DNA from: an uncultured Maribacter sp.
GTDB taxonomy: Bacteria > Bacteroidota > Bacteroidia > Flavobacteriales > Flavobacteriaceae
Assembly: GCF_947500405.1 (NCBI RefSeq)
Contig: NZ_CANMRY010000002.1
Span: 124,001 to 188,000, forward strand
Length of the DNA: 64,000 bases
Reading direction: 5' to 3'
The position numbers and the translations under genes were made by a program. The notes under the pieces are model-generated. The model was given only the letters and a program-made list of their open reading frames with translations, made no database searches and was not told the origin of the DNA. How positions within the stretch are numbered: the first letter of the stretch is position 1; the number at the start of each line of letters is the position of its first letter. Positions 14,980 to 24,873 of the stretch are shown piece after piece.

Positions 14980-17217
14980 ATGAGTAAACAAATAAACGTA
15001 GCCCTCATAGGCAACCCTAACACTGGAAAAACTTCGGTTTTTAACCAATTAACAGGATTAAACCAAAAAGTTGGAAACTACCCTGGCATTACGGTTGAAA
15101 AAAAAGAAGGGATTTGTAAACTCCCAAGAGGTGTAAAAGCTCATATAATTGACTTACCTGGAACTTATAGCTTAAACACAACCTCTTTAGATGAAAGTGT
15201 AGCGGTAGAGTTATTATTAAATAAAAAAGATAAAAACCACCCCGATGTAGCCATTGTTGTCTCTGATGTAGAAAATTTAAAAAGGAATCTTTTACTGTTT
15301 ACACAAATTAAAGACCTTAAAATCCCTACCCTTTTAGTCATTAACATGGCAGACCAAATGACCAAAAAAGGGATTGTGATTGATATAGAACTTCTAGAAA
15401 AAAAATTAGATACTAAAATTGCACTAGTAAGTTCTAGAAAAGGAACAGGAATAAATAAATTAAAAGAGCTTATAACAGATTATAAAAATTTGTCTACAAC
15501 GCCTTGCATAGATACTACCAAAATTGACGCTGAGTATTTTAACAGCCTACAACAAGCTTTTCCAAAAGAAGACTTATACAAACTTTGGCTAGTTATAACG
15601 CAGGATGTAAACTTTATGCCTATAGAAAAAAAGGTAATCCCAGACACATCTTCTTTTTCTACAAAATCTAAATCAGAACTTAAAAGACTCCAACAAAAAG
15701 AAACCATATTAAGGTATAAATTTATAAATGAGACATTAAAAGAAGCATATCATGTAGATATTAATGCCGCTACAGGAGTAAGAGCTACCTTAGATAAAGT
15801 ACTTACTCATAAAATATTTGGGTATGTAATTTTCTTTCTTATTCTTCTTCTTATTTTCCAAGCAATTTATGATTGGAGCAGTTACCCAATGGATTTTATT
15901 GATGAGTCCTTTGCAACAGTTAGTGAGTTGGTTAAAAACACCTTACCAGAAGGAGCATTTACAAATTTAATAGCTGAAGGAATTTTAGCAGGTATTGGTG
16001 GTATTGTAATTTTCATACCCCAAATTGCCTTTTTATTTTTATTCATTGCTTTGCTAGAAGAAACGGGTTATATGAGTAGAGTTGTTTTTTTAACAGACCG
16101 TATAATGCGTCCTTTTGGATTAAGTGGCAAGAGTATAGTGCCTCTAATTTCTGGTACTGCATGTGCAATTCCTGCAGTAATGGCTACAAGAACTATAGAA
16201 AACTGGAAAGAACGTTTAATAACCATCTTAGTAACTCCTTTTACAACTTGTTCTGCGCGTTTACCAGTATACTTAATAATTATCTCTTTAGTAATACCAG
16301 AAGGAAGGTTTTTAGGCTTAAGTTACCAAGCACTTACTTTAATGCTTTTATATTTAATAGGGTTTGCAGCATCTATACTATCTGCAATGATATTAAACAA
16401 AATATTAAAAATTAAAAGTAGGTCCTTCTTTGTAGTAGAAATGCCAAATTACAAACTACCATTATTTAAAAATGTAGCTTATACAGTATGGGAAAAAACA
16501 AAAAGTTTTGTTTTTGGAGCAGGTAAAATTATTCTAGCTATTTCTATAATTATTTGGTTTTTAGGGTCTAATGGCTTTTCTGAAAATTATAAAAATGCAG
16601 ACACGATTATAGAAAATAAAATAAAAAAAGAAGGATTATCTTCTTTTAATCAAGAAAGTGTTGTAGAAGATTTAGCAATCTACAAAATAACTTTATTAGA
16701 AAGTGAAGACAAAACACTTTATAAAACAAACCCAATATTATTAAAAGATTCCCTTAAACTAAAAAGCATAGAACTTTACAAACAAGCTAAAAGCCAAGAA
16801 ATTGCTAGTTATAAATTAGAAAACTCTTATATGGGATACCTAGGAAAAGCTATAACTCCTGTTGTAGAACCCTTAGGTTACGATTGGAAAATAGGAATAG
16901 CAGTGTTAACTTCCTTTGCTGCCAGAGAAGTATTTGTAGGTACTTTAGCAACCATTTATAGTGTGGGTAGTGATGAAGAGAACACCATAAAAAACCGAAT
17001 GGCTGCAGAGATTAATCCTGTAACTAAAAAACCTTTATTTAATCTTGCTTCTGGAGTTTCTCTATTATTATTTTATGCTTTTGCCATGCAATGTATGAGT
17101 ACTTTAGCTATTGTAAAAAGAGAGACAAACTCTTGGAAATGGCCTGCAGGACAATTAGTTTTTATGAGCGTTTTTGCTTATATTGTAGCTTTAGCAGCAT
17201 ACCAAATATTAAATTAA
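14980..17217 (+). CDS. feoB: Ferrous iron transporter FeoB
   Basis: The 745-residue inner-membrane protein imports Fe(II). The N-terminal G domain shows G1 GNPNTGKT (residues 11-18), G3 DLPG (58-61) and G4 NMAD (about 120). A linker/GDI helical region follows, and then the membrane part from about residue 275 with two gate domains; LEETGYMSRVVF and GTACAIPAVMATRTI are conserved. A long charged insertion between membrane segments lies at about 535-615. Length is normal for the Bacteroidota form. It is preceded by feoA and followed 2 bases later by a FeoB-associated small protein. Confidence 0.96.
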   Translation: MSKQINVALIGNPNTGKTSVFNQLTGLNQKVGNYPGITVEKKEGICKLPRGVKAHIIDLPGTYSLNTTSLDESVAVELLLNKKDKNHPDVAIVVSDVENLKRNLLLFTQIKDLKIPTLLVINMADQMTKKGIVIDIELLEKKLDTKIALVSSRKGTGINKLKELITDYKNLSTTPCIDTTKIDAEYFNSLQQAFPKEDLYKLWLVITQDVNFMPIEKKVIPDTSSFSTKSKSELKRLQQKETILRYKFINETLKEAYHVDINAATGVRATLDKVLTHKIFGYVIFFLILLLIFQAIYDWSSYPMDFIDESFATVSELVKNTLPEGAFTNLIAEGILAGIGGIVIFIPQIAFLFLFIALLEETGYMSRVVFLTDRIMRPFGLSGKSIVPLISGTACAIPAVMATRTIENWKERLITILVTPFTTCSARLPVYLIIISLVIPEGRFLGLSYQALTLMLLYLIGFAASILSAMILNKILKIKSRSFFVVEMPNYKLPLFKNVAYTVWEKTKSFVFGAGKIILAISIIIWFLGSNGFSENYKNADTIIENKIKKEGLSSFNQESVVEDLAIYKITLLESEDKTLYKTNPILLKDSLKLKSIELYKQAKSQEIASYKLENSYMGYLGKAITPVVEPLGYDWKIGIAVLTSFAAREVFVGTLATIYSVGSDEENTIKNRMAAEINPVTKKPLFNLASGVSLLLFYAFAMQCMSTLAIVKRETNSWKWPAGQLVFMSVFAYIVALAAYQILN

Positions 17218-17219
17218 TT

Positions 17220-17375
17220 ATGAGTACAATTATCCAAAATATCTTAGTTTTTGCAACTTTAATTCTTGCTGTTGGTTTTTTAGTTAAAAAATTCTTTCTT
17301 CCTAAACCAGTAAAAGTTAATAAAAACAAATTTACTAAATCTTGTAGCCAAGAAGGCGGCTGCAGTTGTAGTTAG
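17220..17375 (+). CDS. FeoB-associated Cys-rich membrane protein (51 residues)
   Basis: I start it at the ATG 17220, 2 bases after the feoB stop. The upstream in-frame region lies inside feoB and is a shadow. The protein has one membrane helix (residues 5-24), a basic linker (KPVKVNKNKFTK) and a Cys-rich tail, CSQEGGCSCS. This matches the FeoB-associated Cys-rich family that follows feoB in many Bacteroidota and Firmicutes. A role in iron handling at the channel is likely but unproved. Confidence 0.85.
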   Translation: MSTIIQNILVFATLILAVGFLVKKFFLPKPVKVNKNKFTKSCSQEGGCSCS

Positions 17376-17547
17376 ACAATACTACTTAATTTATTCACTA
17401 CATCTTAGTAACAAAACTTAGCAATGTTCGTCTATAAGACAGTTACAGTTCTTAAAAAAAAGATAAAACTATATTAAAGAAATTAAAAAAAGGCTGGTGC
17501 TTTGTTTCTCATTCCTTTAGTTTGTAATACAATCAACACAACTTTGT

Positions 17548-19080
17548 ATGGAAAAAATTACTTTCTGGGTTATATCTATTATTATTTCTGCTATTTGCTC
17601 TAATAGCCACGCACAATCTTTAACCGCAACAATTATAGACTCTACCACACAAAAACCAATACCTTATGTTACAGTAAAATTAAATAACAAAGGGGTAATT
17701 ACAAATGAAGAAGGGCGTTTTAGCTTTCTTTTAAACAAAGAAATTAAAGAGACCGATTCTCTATTTATATCCTGCATTGGGTATGCAACATTAGGAAAAC
17801 CCATAAAAGAATTTACTGAGAGTACTATTTCTTTAGCTCCTATGGCAATAGAACTTAACCCGGTTATTGTAACAAATAAAAACTATACTCCAGAAGAAAT
17901 ACTTGAAATTGTAGAAGACAGTATTTTAAAAAATTATAATCTAGGACTTGCCAAAAAAAGAGTTTTTTTAAGAGAAACCTATAATAATAGAATCCTAAAG
18001 ACAGATTATACCCTGAAGAAATCTACTATAAAAGCCTTTAATAAAAAATTTATAGACGACCTTATTAGTCAAATACCTAAAAATAATACAGTTTACAATG
18101 AAGCGCTAGGAGATTTATATGGTGCGGGAGATAGTAAAGAACAAAAGCTAAATCTTATTAAAGCATCTGAACTATATGATAAAAGTATGGAGCTAGATTT
18201 TGAAATTCTAGAAAAAAAGTTCAATAAAATTATGCAAGAAAATGTAAAAACGGACTCTTACTTTAAAATAAAATCTGGACTTTTTGGAACCAAAGTAGAT
18301 GCTAATGAAATATTTGAATCTGAAGTTGACTCAACAGATGTTGCTGCGCTAAATAAAAAATTAGCAGACGAAAAAAAGAACAAAGAAGAACGGAAAAAGT
18401 TTTTTGCCAAATATAAAAGAGAAACCATGGGAAAACTCTACGAAAATATTCCTGTTTATGAAAGCTCTGATTATAATGTGCTCTTTAAACCTGGAAGATA
18501 TGATTTAGCTCTTGAAGATTTTACTTATTTAGGAACTGCTCCCGTTTATGTTATTACATTTAAACCAAAAAGGTCTGAAGATTACCAAGGAAAACTTTAT
18601 ATAAATTCTGATGATTTTGCATTAATTAGAATGGATTTTGAAAATGTAAAACCTTTGCGTGATTTTGGGTTACTTGGTGTTTCTATGAAAGAATATTTAG
18701 CCGCTGGTAAAATTATTTTTAGCAAAGGAGAAGATAAAAAATATCATTTAAGTTACTATGATATATCCAAAGGAATTAAGGCTGGTTTTCGCAGACCACT
18801 GAAAATCATTGAAAAGAATAAAAACGTAAAAGGCCGTAGAAAACAGAATGAACTTTCATTAAAAGTAGATTTTGATTTTGGGAATATAAATAGATATGAA
18901 CTTGTTGTTTTTGATGAAGCTACCATAAGTAATTCACAATATAATTCCTTCCAAGAAAACAATACTATTTTACCAACGTATATGCCTAATTACAATCCCG
19001 ATTTTTGGAAAGGCCATAATATAATTGAGCCCAATCAGGCAATTAAAGCATTTACTTCTATTGGAGAAACAGAAGAATAA
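17548..19080 (+). CDS. Exported protein with carboxypeptidase-regulatory-like domain
   Basis: The 510-residue protein has a signal peptide (ending near SHAQS, residue 23) and then a beta-sandwich domain of the CarboxypepD_reg-like type (about 24-100: TATIIDSTTQKPIPYVTVKL, GVITNEEGRFSFLL). The remaining 400 residues are rich in charged residues and predicted strands. They match no family I can name, apart from general resemblance to Bacteroidota outer-membrane or surface proteins annotated by this domain. It is a single gene with its own terminator. No TonB box or plug is present, so it is not a TonB receptor. Confidence 0.8.
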   Translation: MEKITFWVISIIISAICSNSHAQSLTATIIDSTTQKPIPYVTVKLNNKGVITNEEGRFSFLLNKEIKETDSLFISCIGYATLGKPIKEFTESTISLAPMAIELNPVIVTNKNYTPEEILEIVEDSILKNYNLGLAKKRVFLRETYNNRILKTDYTLKKSTIKAFNKKFIDDLISQIPKNNTVYNEALGDLYGAGDSKEQKLNLIKASELYDKSMELDFEILEKKFNKIMQENVKTDSYFKIKSGLFGTKVDANEIFESEVDSTDVAALNKKLADEKKNKEERKKFFAKYKRETMGKLYENIPVYESSDYNVLFKPGRYDLALEDFTYLGTAPVYVITFKPKRSEDYQGKLYINSDDFALIRMDFENVKPLRDFGLLGVSMKEYLAAGKIIFSKGEDKKYHLSYYDISKGIKAGFRRPLKIIEKNKNVKGRRKQNELSLKVDFDFGNINRYELVVFDEATISNSQYNSFQENNTILPTYMPNYNPDFWKGHNIIEPNQAIKAFTSIGETEE

Positions 19081-19095
19081 ATCTCAAAATACTTT

Positions 19096-19123
19096 AATCG
19101 CATCAATTCATTTTGGTGCGATT
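19096..19123 (+). terminator. Terminator after the carboxypeptidase-regulatory-domain gene
   Basis: An 11-bp stem with one G-U wobble (19096-19106 with 19113-19123) and a 6-base loop is followed by a T-run through 19128. It lies 16 bases past the stop. Confidence 0.85.
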
Positions 19124-19195
19124 TTTTTATGCCTTGGTGTAACCTTTTGTAATTTCAGGACTATATACTAATGAAGACCAACAAAAAATCAATTT

Positions 19196-19717
19196 TTGGA
19201 AAAGTTGACCGATGAAATTTTAATGGCGAGAGTTGCAAATGGAAACTTAGATATACTTAAGATTCTTTTTGACAGACATCATAATCATGTTTTCAACTTT
19301 TTATTTAAAATGTCTGGAGATAGAATGCTGAGTGAAGATTTAACTCAAGAAGTCTTTTACAAATTGATGAAATACCGGACCTCATATAATAATGGAAAAT
19401 TCGTGCCTTGGCTTTTTACAATTGCTAGAAATAGTATGCATTCTCACTTTCGAAATGCATCGAAACAAACGGAAGAATTAACAATATTAAAATTTAATCC
19501 AACAATAAATGAAGCGGAACAAAAAGATTATTCTGATTTGCACTTAGCTATAAATCAATTAGAAGCTTCAGATAGAGAACTCGTAATTCTAAATAGAATT
19601 CAAGAAATAAAATATGAAGAATTAGCTCAGATTGTTGGAAGTACACCAGGCGCAGTTAAAACAAAAGTCAGTCGTGCATTAAAAAAATTAAAAACCATTT
19701 ATTTTCAAAACTCATAA
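19196..19717 (+). CDS. ECF-type RNA polymerase sigma factor (TTG start)
   Basis: The 173-residue protein shows region 2 (LFDRHHNHVFNFLFKMSG, then SEDLTQEVFYKLMKY) and region 4 (LNRIQEIKYEELAQIVGSTP, then GAVKTKVSRALKKLK). Both are typical of sigma-70 ECF factors. The reading frame begins with TTG at 19196. The ATG at 19171 is out of frame, and the first in-frame ATG (19223) would remove the conserved beginning. The anti-sigma gene follows after 1 base. The pair probably controls its own operon and perhaps the two DUF4097-type genes downstream. Confidence 0.92.
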   Translation: MEKLTDEILMARVANGNLDILKILFDRHHNHVFNFLFKMSGDRMLSEDLTQEVFYKLMKYRTSYNNGKFVPWLFTIARNSMHSHFRNASKQTEELTILKFNPTINEAEQKDYSDLHLAINQLEASDRELVILNRIQEIKYEELAQIVGSTPGAVKTKVSRALKKLKTIYFQNS

Positions 19718-19718
19718 A

Positions 19719-20516
19719 ATGGATAAAAAACATATTATAGAACTATTACCTGAATACATTGATGGTCAATTAAGTGACAACAAGAAAAAAGAGGTAGAAT
19801 TACATCTTAAAGAATGTGAGGAATGTATTGAAGAATTAGAAGGGCTAAAAAATTTGTTCACCTCTTTTAAAGAAGAAGAAGAAGTTTCACCTTCTGATAC
19901 ATTAAGAACAAATTTCTTCGAAGAAATTGAACTGGAGAAAATAACAGATTCAAAGATCGTTAATCTCAATAAAAGTTCTTTCAAAGAAAAACCCAGCTGG
20001 ACAAATAACTTCTTAAAAATTGCTGCGAGTATAGTTCTATTGGTTAGCGTTTATTTTTTAGGAAAACAACAACAAAATCAAGTATTAGGGCAGGAAATTA
20101 CCCAGTTAACCAGTGAAACCAATTCCTTTAAACAAATGGCAATGTTATCGCTAATGGGTAACAAATCTGCCAGTAAACGTATACAAGGTGTAAATTTTAT
20201 TGAAGAATTCGCCGAACCAGACGAAGCAATTGTAAATGCTCTAGTAGATCGAATGTTAACTGATGAAAATATTAATGTTCGCAGAACAGCGGTTGAAGTT
20301 TTAAGTGAGTTCATTAGCTCTGAGACTGTTAAAACTAGTTTCATTAAAGCACTTAAATCTGAAGAAGATCCTGCAATACAAATAACAATTATTCAAGTGT
20401 TAGGTAAAATTCAAGAAAAGAAAGCAGCAGGTGCAATGAAATATCTTTTAGAGCAAGAAAATACACAACCATACGTAAAAGAAGAACTTGAATCAGTATT
20501 ACCAAATATTATATAA
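19719..20516 (+). CDS. Membrane anti-sigma factor with zf-HC2 and HEAT-like repeats
   Basis: The 265-residue protein begins with an anti-sigma zinc-finger domain (LPEYIDGQLS, then HLKECEEC with the His-x3-Cys-x2-Cys pattern). A single membrane helix lies near residues 100-118. Beyond it, in the periplasm, is a helical region of HEAT-like repeats (about 165-262: IVNALVDRMLTDENINVRRT, AVEVLSEFI and AIQITIIQVLGKIQEKKAAG). It sits directly after the ECF sigma gene. The periplasmic HEAT repeats should sense a ligand or partner protein. That is an inference from topology. Confidence 0.85.
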   Translation: MDKKHIIELLPEYIDGQLSDNKKKEVELHLKECEECIEELEGLKNLFTSFKEEEEVSPSDTLRTNFFEEIELEKITDSKIVNLNKSSFKEKPSWTNNFLKIAASIVLLVSVYFLGKQQQNQVLGQEITQLTSETNSFKQMAMLSLMGNKSASKRIQGVNFIEEFAEPDEAIVNALVDRMLTDENINVRRTAVEVLSEFISSETVKTSFIKALKSEEDPAIQITIIQVLGKIQEKKAAGAMKYLLEQENTQPYVKEELESVLPNII

Positions 20517-20603
20517 CATCAATTAATAACGAAAATCATGAAATTTTTCTGACCGAGTAAAGGGTACCATTGAAGCGAGCCAGGAAAATTATTAATCAAA
20601 AAA

Positions 20604-21377
20604 ATGAAAAAAATGAAATCATTAAAAATAACAGTTATAGCAATTCTATTTTCTTTAGTGCTTTTTGCTCAAGAAGATTATACAAAATCATTAGACGGAA
20701 TCGAATGGGTAAAAGTTGAATCAAAGGCTGACATAGTCTTAAAAACGCATTCTGAAAATCAACTTCGAATTAAAACAAAAAGTTATACCAAAACTCCCGA
20801 AAAGGCAAAAGGACTAAAGCTTGTTGGCGCAGGTGGATCTGACAATACCGACGTAGGGTTTTATGTTGTAAAAGAAGGTAATAGCCTCATTTTAAAAAAC
20901 TTAAGAAAGTGGAACAATGGCAATGCCGAAATTTATTTACCTGCTAATCAGAACATTTCTGTTACAACCAATGGAACTGGGCAAAGCGATATTACAATCT
21001 ACGGTTTTAAGGGAGAAATTGAAGCACGTACGAAACTAAATGGAGGGATTAAAATTGAAGATACCAGTGGACCAGTTACCGCAAATTCTTTAAACGGTGA
21101 CATTGATGTTTCATTTACAAACATAAATCAAAATTCTCCAATCACAATCTATTCCACAAATGGCGCACTTGATGTAAAATTACCTGGAAATACCCCCGCA
21201 AATCTATCATTAGGCTCAGTTAACGGAGAGATTTATACCAATTTTGAATTAAAATTCTCAGAAAAAAACGGATTGAAATCAATTTCCTCTCAAAAAATTA
21301 AACAACCTATAAATGGTGGTGGAGTTCAATTACATTTAAAAACTACTAACGGAAACATTTATTTAAGAAAAGAATAA
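20604..21377 (+). CDS. Exported DUF4097-type beta-repeat protein
   Basis: The 257-residue protein has a signal peptide (to about LFAQ, residue 23). A beta-helix-like body follows, whose turns repeat an x-N-G-x-I/L pattern: KLNGGIKIED, SLNGDIDVSF, STNGALDVKL, SVNGEIYTNF, TTNGNIYLRK. This is the DUF4097 signature. The C terminus NGNIYLRK is shared with the next protein. It follows the sigma/anti-sigma pair by 87 bases, and the leader may be structured. Function is unknown; such proteins often accompany ECF regulators in Bacteroidota. A second in-frame ATG at codon 4 makes the start uncertain by three residues. Confidence 0.8.
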   Translation: MKKMKSLKITVIAILFSLVLFAQEDYTKSLDGIEWVKVESKADIVLKTHSENQLRIKTKSYTKTPEKAKGLKLVGAGGSDNTDVGFYVVKEGNSLILKNLRKWNNGNAEIYLPANQNISVTTNGTGQSDITIYGFKGEIEARTKLNGGIKIEDTSGPVTANSLNGDIDVSFTNINQNSPITIYSTNGALDVKLPGNTPANLSLGSVNGEIYTNFELKFSEKNGLKSISSQKIKQPINGGGVQLHLKTTNGNIYLRKE

Positions 21378-21402
21378 TCAATTACAATCAAAACAAACAG
21401 TC

Positions 21403-22116
21403 ATGAAAAATATAACAGCATTTCTTCTATTAAGCCTAATCAGTCTTACAACGTACGCCCAAAAAACAATCGAAAAAAATATTGAGTATAACCAACAGTT
21501 TATTGATGTAGAAGTAAAATTTGCATCACTTATAGAAGTAAAAACATGGGATAAATCTAGTGTTTATTTTAAAGCAACAATTTCTACTAAAGACAATAAA
21601 CATCAAGACAAATACAAACTTAGGGTAAATGAAGGTTCAAATACAATATCAATAAATTCTGAGGCTAAACCTTTATTTAAAGCTTTTCATAAAGAATGGA
21701 ATGACAATAACCCAAACAAAAAAAGAAGGTATTATAATACTGGAGACATCTATGAATTTAACTATGTTATTTATGTTCCTAAAAATGCTAAATTCAAAAT
21801 TAGCAGTATCAATGGCGATTTAAAATCAGAAGTAATAGAAGGTGAATTTGAGGCTAATTTAATTAATGGAAATATCGACATTGCTAAATATTCTGGAGAA
21901 CTTGAATTGAGTACAATAAATGGTGAAATTGATCTAAAAATGGTAGATGCAAATTTGATTGCTAAAACCATTCATGGGGATATTTATGCCGATGACAAGT
22001 TGAAATTTACTTCAAAAGACCGTCATGTTGGTCAAAAAATAAGTGGTTCCTTGGGCAATGGTTCTAATCAACTTCGATTAAATACCATCAATGGCAACAT
22101 ATATTTAAGACGCTAA
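21403..22116 (+). CDS. Exported DUF4097-type beta-repeat protein, paralogue
   Basis: The 237-residue protein has a signal peptide (ending near TYAQ, residue 19). It has the same repeating turn as its upstream neighbour: SINGDLKSEV, LINGNIDIAK, TINGEIDLKM, TIHGDIYADD, TINGNIYLRR. The first half (about 20-120) is more charged, with a KKRRYYNTGDIYEF loop. Shared ending NGNIYLR and tandem arrangement (25-base gap) indicate an ancient duplication. It is probably co-transcribed with the upstream gene. Location is the periplasm or outer-membrane surface; the ligand is unknown. Confidence 0.8.
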   Translation: MKNITAFLLLSLISLTTYAQKTIEKNIEYNQQFIDVEVKFASLIEVKTWDKSSVYFKATISTKDNKHQDKYKLRVNEGSNTISINSEAKPLFKAFHKEWNDNNPNKKRRYYNTGDIYEFNYVIYVPKNAKFKISSINGDLKSEVIEGEFEANLINGNIDIAKYSGELELSTINGEIDLKMVDANLIAKTIHGDIYADDKLKFTSKDRHVGQKISGSLGNGSNQLRLNTINGNIYLRR

Positions 22117-22219
22117 TGTAAACCGTTAAATTCTGTTAAAAATAGCTTAAAATAAAACTTGACTGTAACTACTCCATTTTTTGCGAGTCTTTAAGTCACA
22201 TCAATCATAATTTGAGAAC

Positions 22220-24871
22220 ATGAAGACCAGCCTGATTACTCTTTGCGCATTGCTTTTTACACATACATTTATTACCGCTCAAGATTCTACAGACGTTGTG
22301 GTTAAAAGACACTACGCTACAAAATTTCTTAACCAAATTGCATCCCCAGAAGTAGACGGACTCCTTGATGATCCTGGATGGGATATCGTAGAATGGGAAG
22401 GTAATTTTGTTGAGCGAAGACCAGATGAAAACACGAAACCAGACCATGAGACTAAATTTAAAATAGTTTATGACCAAAACTTCTTATATATAGGTATTCG
22501 AGCGTATGATAGTGATCCTGATAAAATAGAAATGCGTTTATCAAGACGTGATGGATTTCAAGGTGATTGGGTTGGCATTTTTATTGATAGCTATCATGAC
22601 AAACGAAGTGCCTTTGGTTTCGTAACAACAGCTGCAGGGGTAAAAGCAGATTTTTTTAGTTCTGAAAATGGCAATAACGAAGACGAAAGCTGGAACCCAA
22701 TTTGGTATACAAAAACCAACATAGACAAAGAGGGTTGGACTGCCGAAATGAAAATTCCTTTCAGCCAGTTAAAATTTGGAAAAGACAAAGAACAAGTTTG
22801 GGGTATTCAAGTTGATCGTCAATATTTTAGAGGTGCAGAACGTTATGCTTGGCAACGTATAAAGCAAGACACACCAGGTTTTGTAAGTGAGTTTGGTCTG
22901 TTGACAGGGCTGGTTAATCTTGTACCTCAAAAGCAACTCGAAATTCAACCTTATGCCGTTGCCAAATTGGAGACATTTGAAGCAGAAGCTGGAAACCCTT
23001 TTCGTGATGGAAAAGATAGCCAATTTACAGGTGGGCTAGATGCTAAAATTGGGATAACAAATGACCTAACTTTAGATCTTACAGTAAACCCTGATTTTGG
23101 ACAAGTTGAAGCTGATCCCTCAGCTATTGCCCTTGATGGGTTTCAAATATTCTTCAGAGAACAGAGACCATTTTTTGTTGAGAACAAAAATATTTTTGAT
23201 TATCGGGTAAGTCAATCAGAAGCTGGTAACACCTTCGGTTTTGATAACATTTTTTATTCTAGAAGAATTGGTAGAAGTCCGCAAGGATATCCGAACACAG
23301 AAGATGGAGAATTTGTTGAACAACCAGAGAATACGGAGATTTTGGGAGCTGCCAAATTTAGCGGCAAAACAAAAGATGGTTGGTCTATTGGAGTTTTAGA
23401 AAGTGTTACGGCAAAAAAATATGCCACAATTGATAATAATGGTAATAGAAGAAAAGAAGTTGTTGAGCCATTGACTAATTATTTTGTAGGGCGCCTTCAA
23501 AAAGATTTTAACGATCGTAATACATTTGTTGGCGGTATATTCACGACTACAAGTAGAGACAAATTAACTCCTGAATTAGATTTTTTACATCACTCTGCAT
23601 TTACAGGTGGTATTGATTTTAAACATCAATGGCAAGATAGAGATTGGTATGTTGCTGGGAATGTTATTTTAAGTCGTGTAAACGGAAGCGCTGAAGCAAT
23701 ATCAAATACCCAAAAATCAATAACACATTTGTTTCAACGTGAGGGTGCAACGCATGTTTCTTTAGATGAAAACCGAACTTCATTAACAGGTTCAGGTGGC
23801 AACCTGCAATTAGGTAAAGTTGGAAACGGTAATTGGAAATTTGAAACGGGTGCCACATGGCGCTCTCCAGAGTTAGAGCTTAATGATATTGGCTTTCAAC
23901 GTCAAGCAGACGATATTCGCCATTACACATGGATAGGGTATCAAACCTTAAAACCAACCAAAACATTTAGAAGAGTAGGAATAAATTATAATCATTGGAG
24001 TGTTTGGGATTTTGCAGGTAATCACAATAGCCTAAGATTTAATACAAATAGCTGGCAAAAATGGGAAAATAACTGGTTTACAAATATCGGATTTAATTAC
24101 GAACCTAAACAATACTCAAACTTTGCGCTACGAGGTGGACCTCGATTACGACAAACCTCAAAAATCGGTTTTTTTAACAGTTATAACACTGATAGAAGAA
24201 AGAAAGTGCGATTCAACGTTTTCCATAAAGGATCAAGAGGAACTGACAACTCTTACAATTCGTATAACATAGATTTTGGAATAACATACCAACCCTATAA
24301 TGCATTGAGCATCTCTGCAAACCCAGAATATGGTATAAATATGAATAAATTGCAATACATTGACAATATTAATGTTAATAGTGAAACCACGTACCTAACA
24401 GGAACTGTAAACCAAAGAACATTAAGTATGTCATTACGGTTAAATTATACAATAAATCCGAATTTGACGATTCAATATTGGGGGCAGCCTTTTATTTCTC
24501 GAGGAAGATATTCTGATTTTAAAGAAGTAGTAAACCCAATGAGATCAAGATTTAATGAACGATTTTCTTCTTATTTGCCGAATCAAATTTCACTTACTGA
24601 CGACACCTATTCTGTTGATAGAAACTTAGATGACGTGTCTGATTTTTCTTTTGACAATCCTGACTTTTCATTCGTTCAATTTCGATCTAATCTTGTAGTG
24701 CGTTGGGAATACATCCCAGGTTCTGAGATATTTCTAGTTTGGTCACAAGATATTGCGCAATCTGGTAATCCTAATAATGAGCTAATTAATGACTTGGGGG
24801 ATACTATTTTCAATGATAAAAAACCTCAAAATATTTTCTTGTTAAAGGCAACTTATCGTTTTGTGCTTTAA
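22220..24871 (+). CDS. DUF5916 outer-membrane protein with CBM9-like N-terminal domain
   Basis: The 883-residue protein has a signal peptide (to about TAQ, residue 21). An N-terminal CBM9/DOMON-like domain (about 35-230) includes the conserved SPEVDGLLDDPGWD, LYIGIRAYDSDPDKI and DWVGIFIDSYHDKRSAFGF. The C-terminal part (about 240-883) is rich in alternating strands with aromatic girdles and ends LLKATYRFVL, with terminal Leu after Val. That is consistent with an outer-membrane beta barrel. This is the DUF5916 architecture. The substrate is unknown. It ends 2 bases before the convergent DUF423 gene. It may belong to the sigma/anti-sigma regulon upstream. Confidence 0.88.
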   Translation: MKTSLITLCALLFTHTFITAQDSTDVVVKRHYATKFLNQIASPEVDGLLDDPGWDIVEWEGNFVERRPDENTKPDHETKFKIVYDQNFLYIGIRAYDSDPDKIEMRLSRRDGFQGDWVGIFIDSYHDKRSAFGFVTTAAGVKADFFSSENGNNEDESWNPIWYTKTNIDKEGWTAEMKIPFSQLKFGKDKEQVWGIQVDRQYFRGAERYAWQRIKQDTPGFVSEFGLLTGLVNLVPQKQLEIQPYAVAKLETFEAEAGNPFRDGKDSQFTGGLDAKIGITNDLTLDLTVNPDFGQVEADPSAIALDGFQIFFREQRPFFVENKNIFDYRVSQSEAGNTFGFDNIFYSRRIGRSPQGYPNTEDGEFVEQPENTEILGAAKFSGKTKDGWSIGVLESVTAKKYATIDNNGNRRKEVVEPLTNYFVGRLQKDFNDRNTFVGGIFTTTSRDKLTPELDFLHHSAFTGGIDFKHQWQDRDWYVAGNVILSRVNGSAEAISNTQKSITHLFQREGATHVSLDENRTSLTGSGGNLQLGKVGNGNWKFETGATWRSPELELNDIGFQRQADDIRHYTWIGYQTLKPTKTFRRVGINYNHWSVWDFAGNHNSLRFNTNSWQKWENNWFTNIGFNYEPKQYSNFALRGGPRLRQTSKIGFFNSYNTDRRKKVRFNVFHKGSRGTDNSYNSYNIDFGITYQPYNALSISANPEYGINMNKLQYIDNINVNSETTYLTGTVNQRTLSMSLRLNYTINPNLTIQYWGQPFISRGRYSDFKEVVNPMRSRFNERFSSYLPNQISLTDDTYSVDRNLDDVSDFSFDNPDFSFVQFRSNLVVRWEYIPGSEIFLVWSQDIAQSGNPNNELINDLGDTIFNDKKPQNIFLLKATYRFVL

Positions 24872-24873
24872 TT

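Noticed and set aside
17091..17219. Longer version of the FeoB-associated protein
   Set aside because: This part overlaps feoB in another frame; the ATG at 17220 gives the whole known family.
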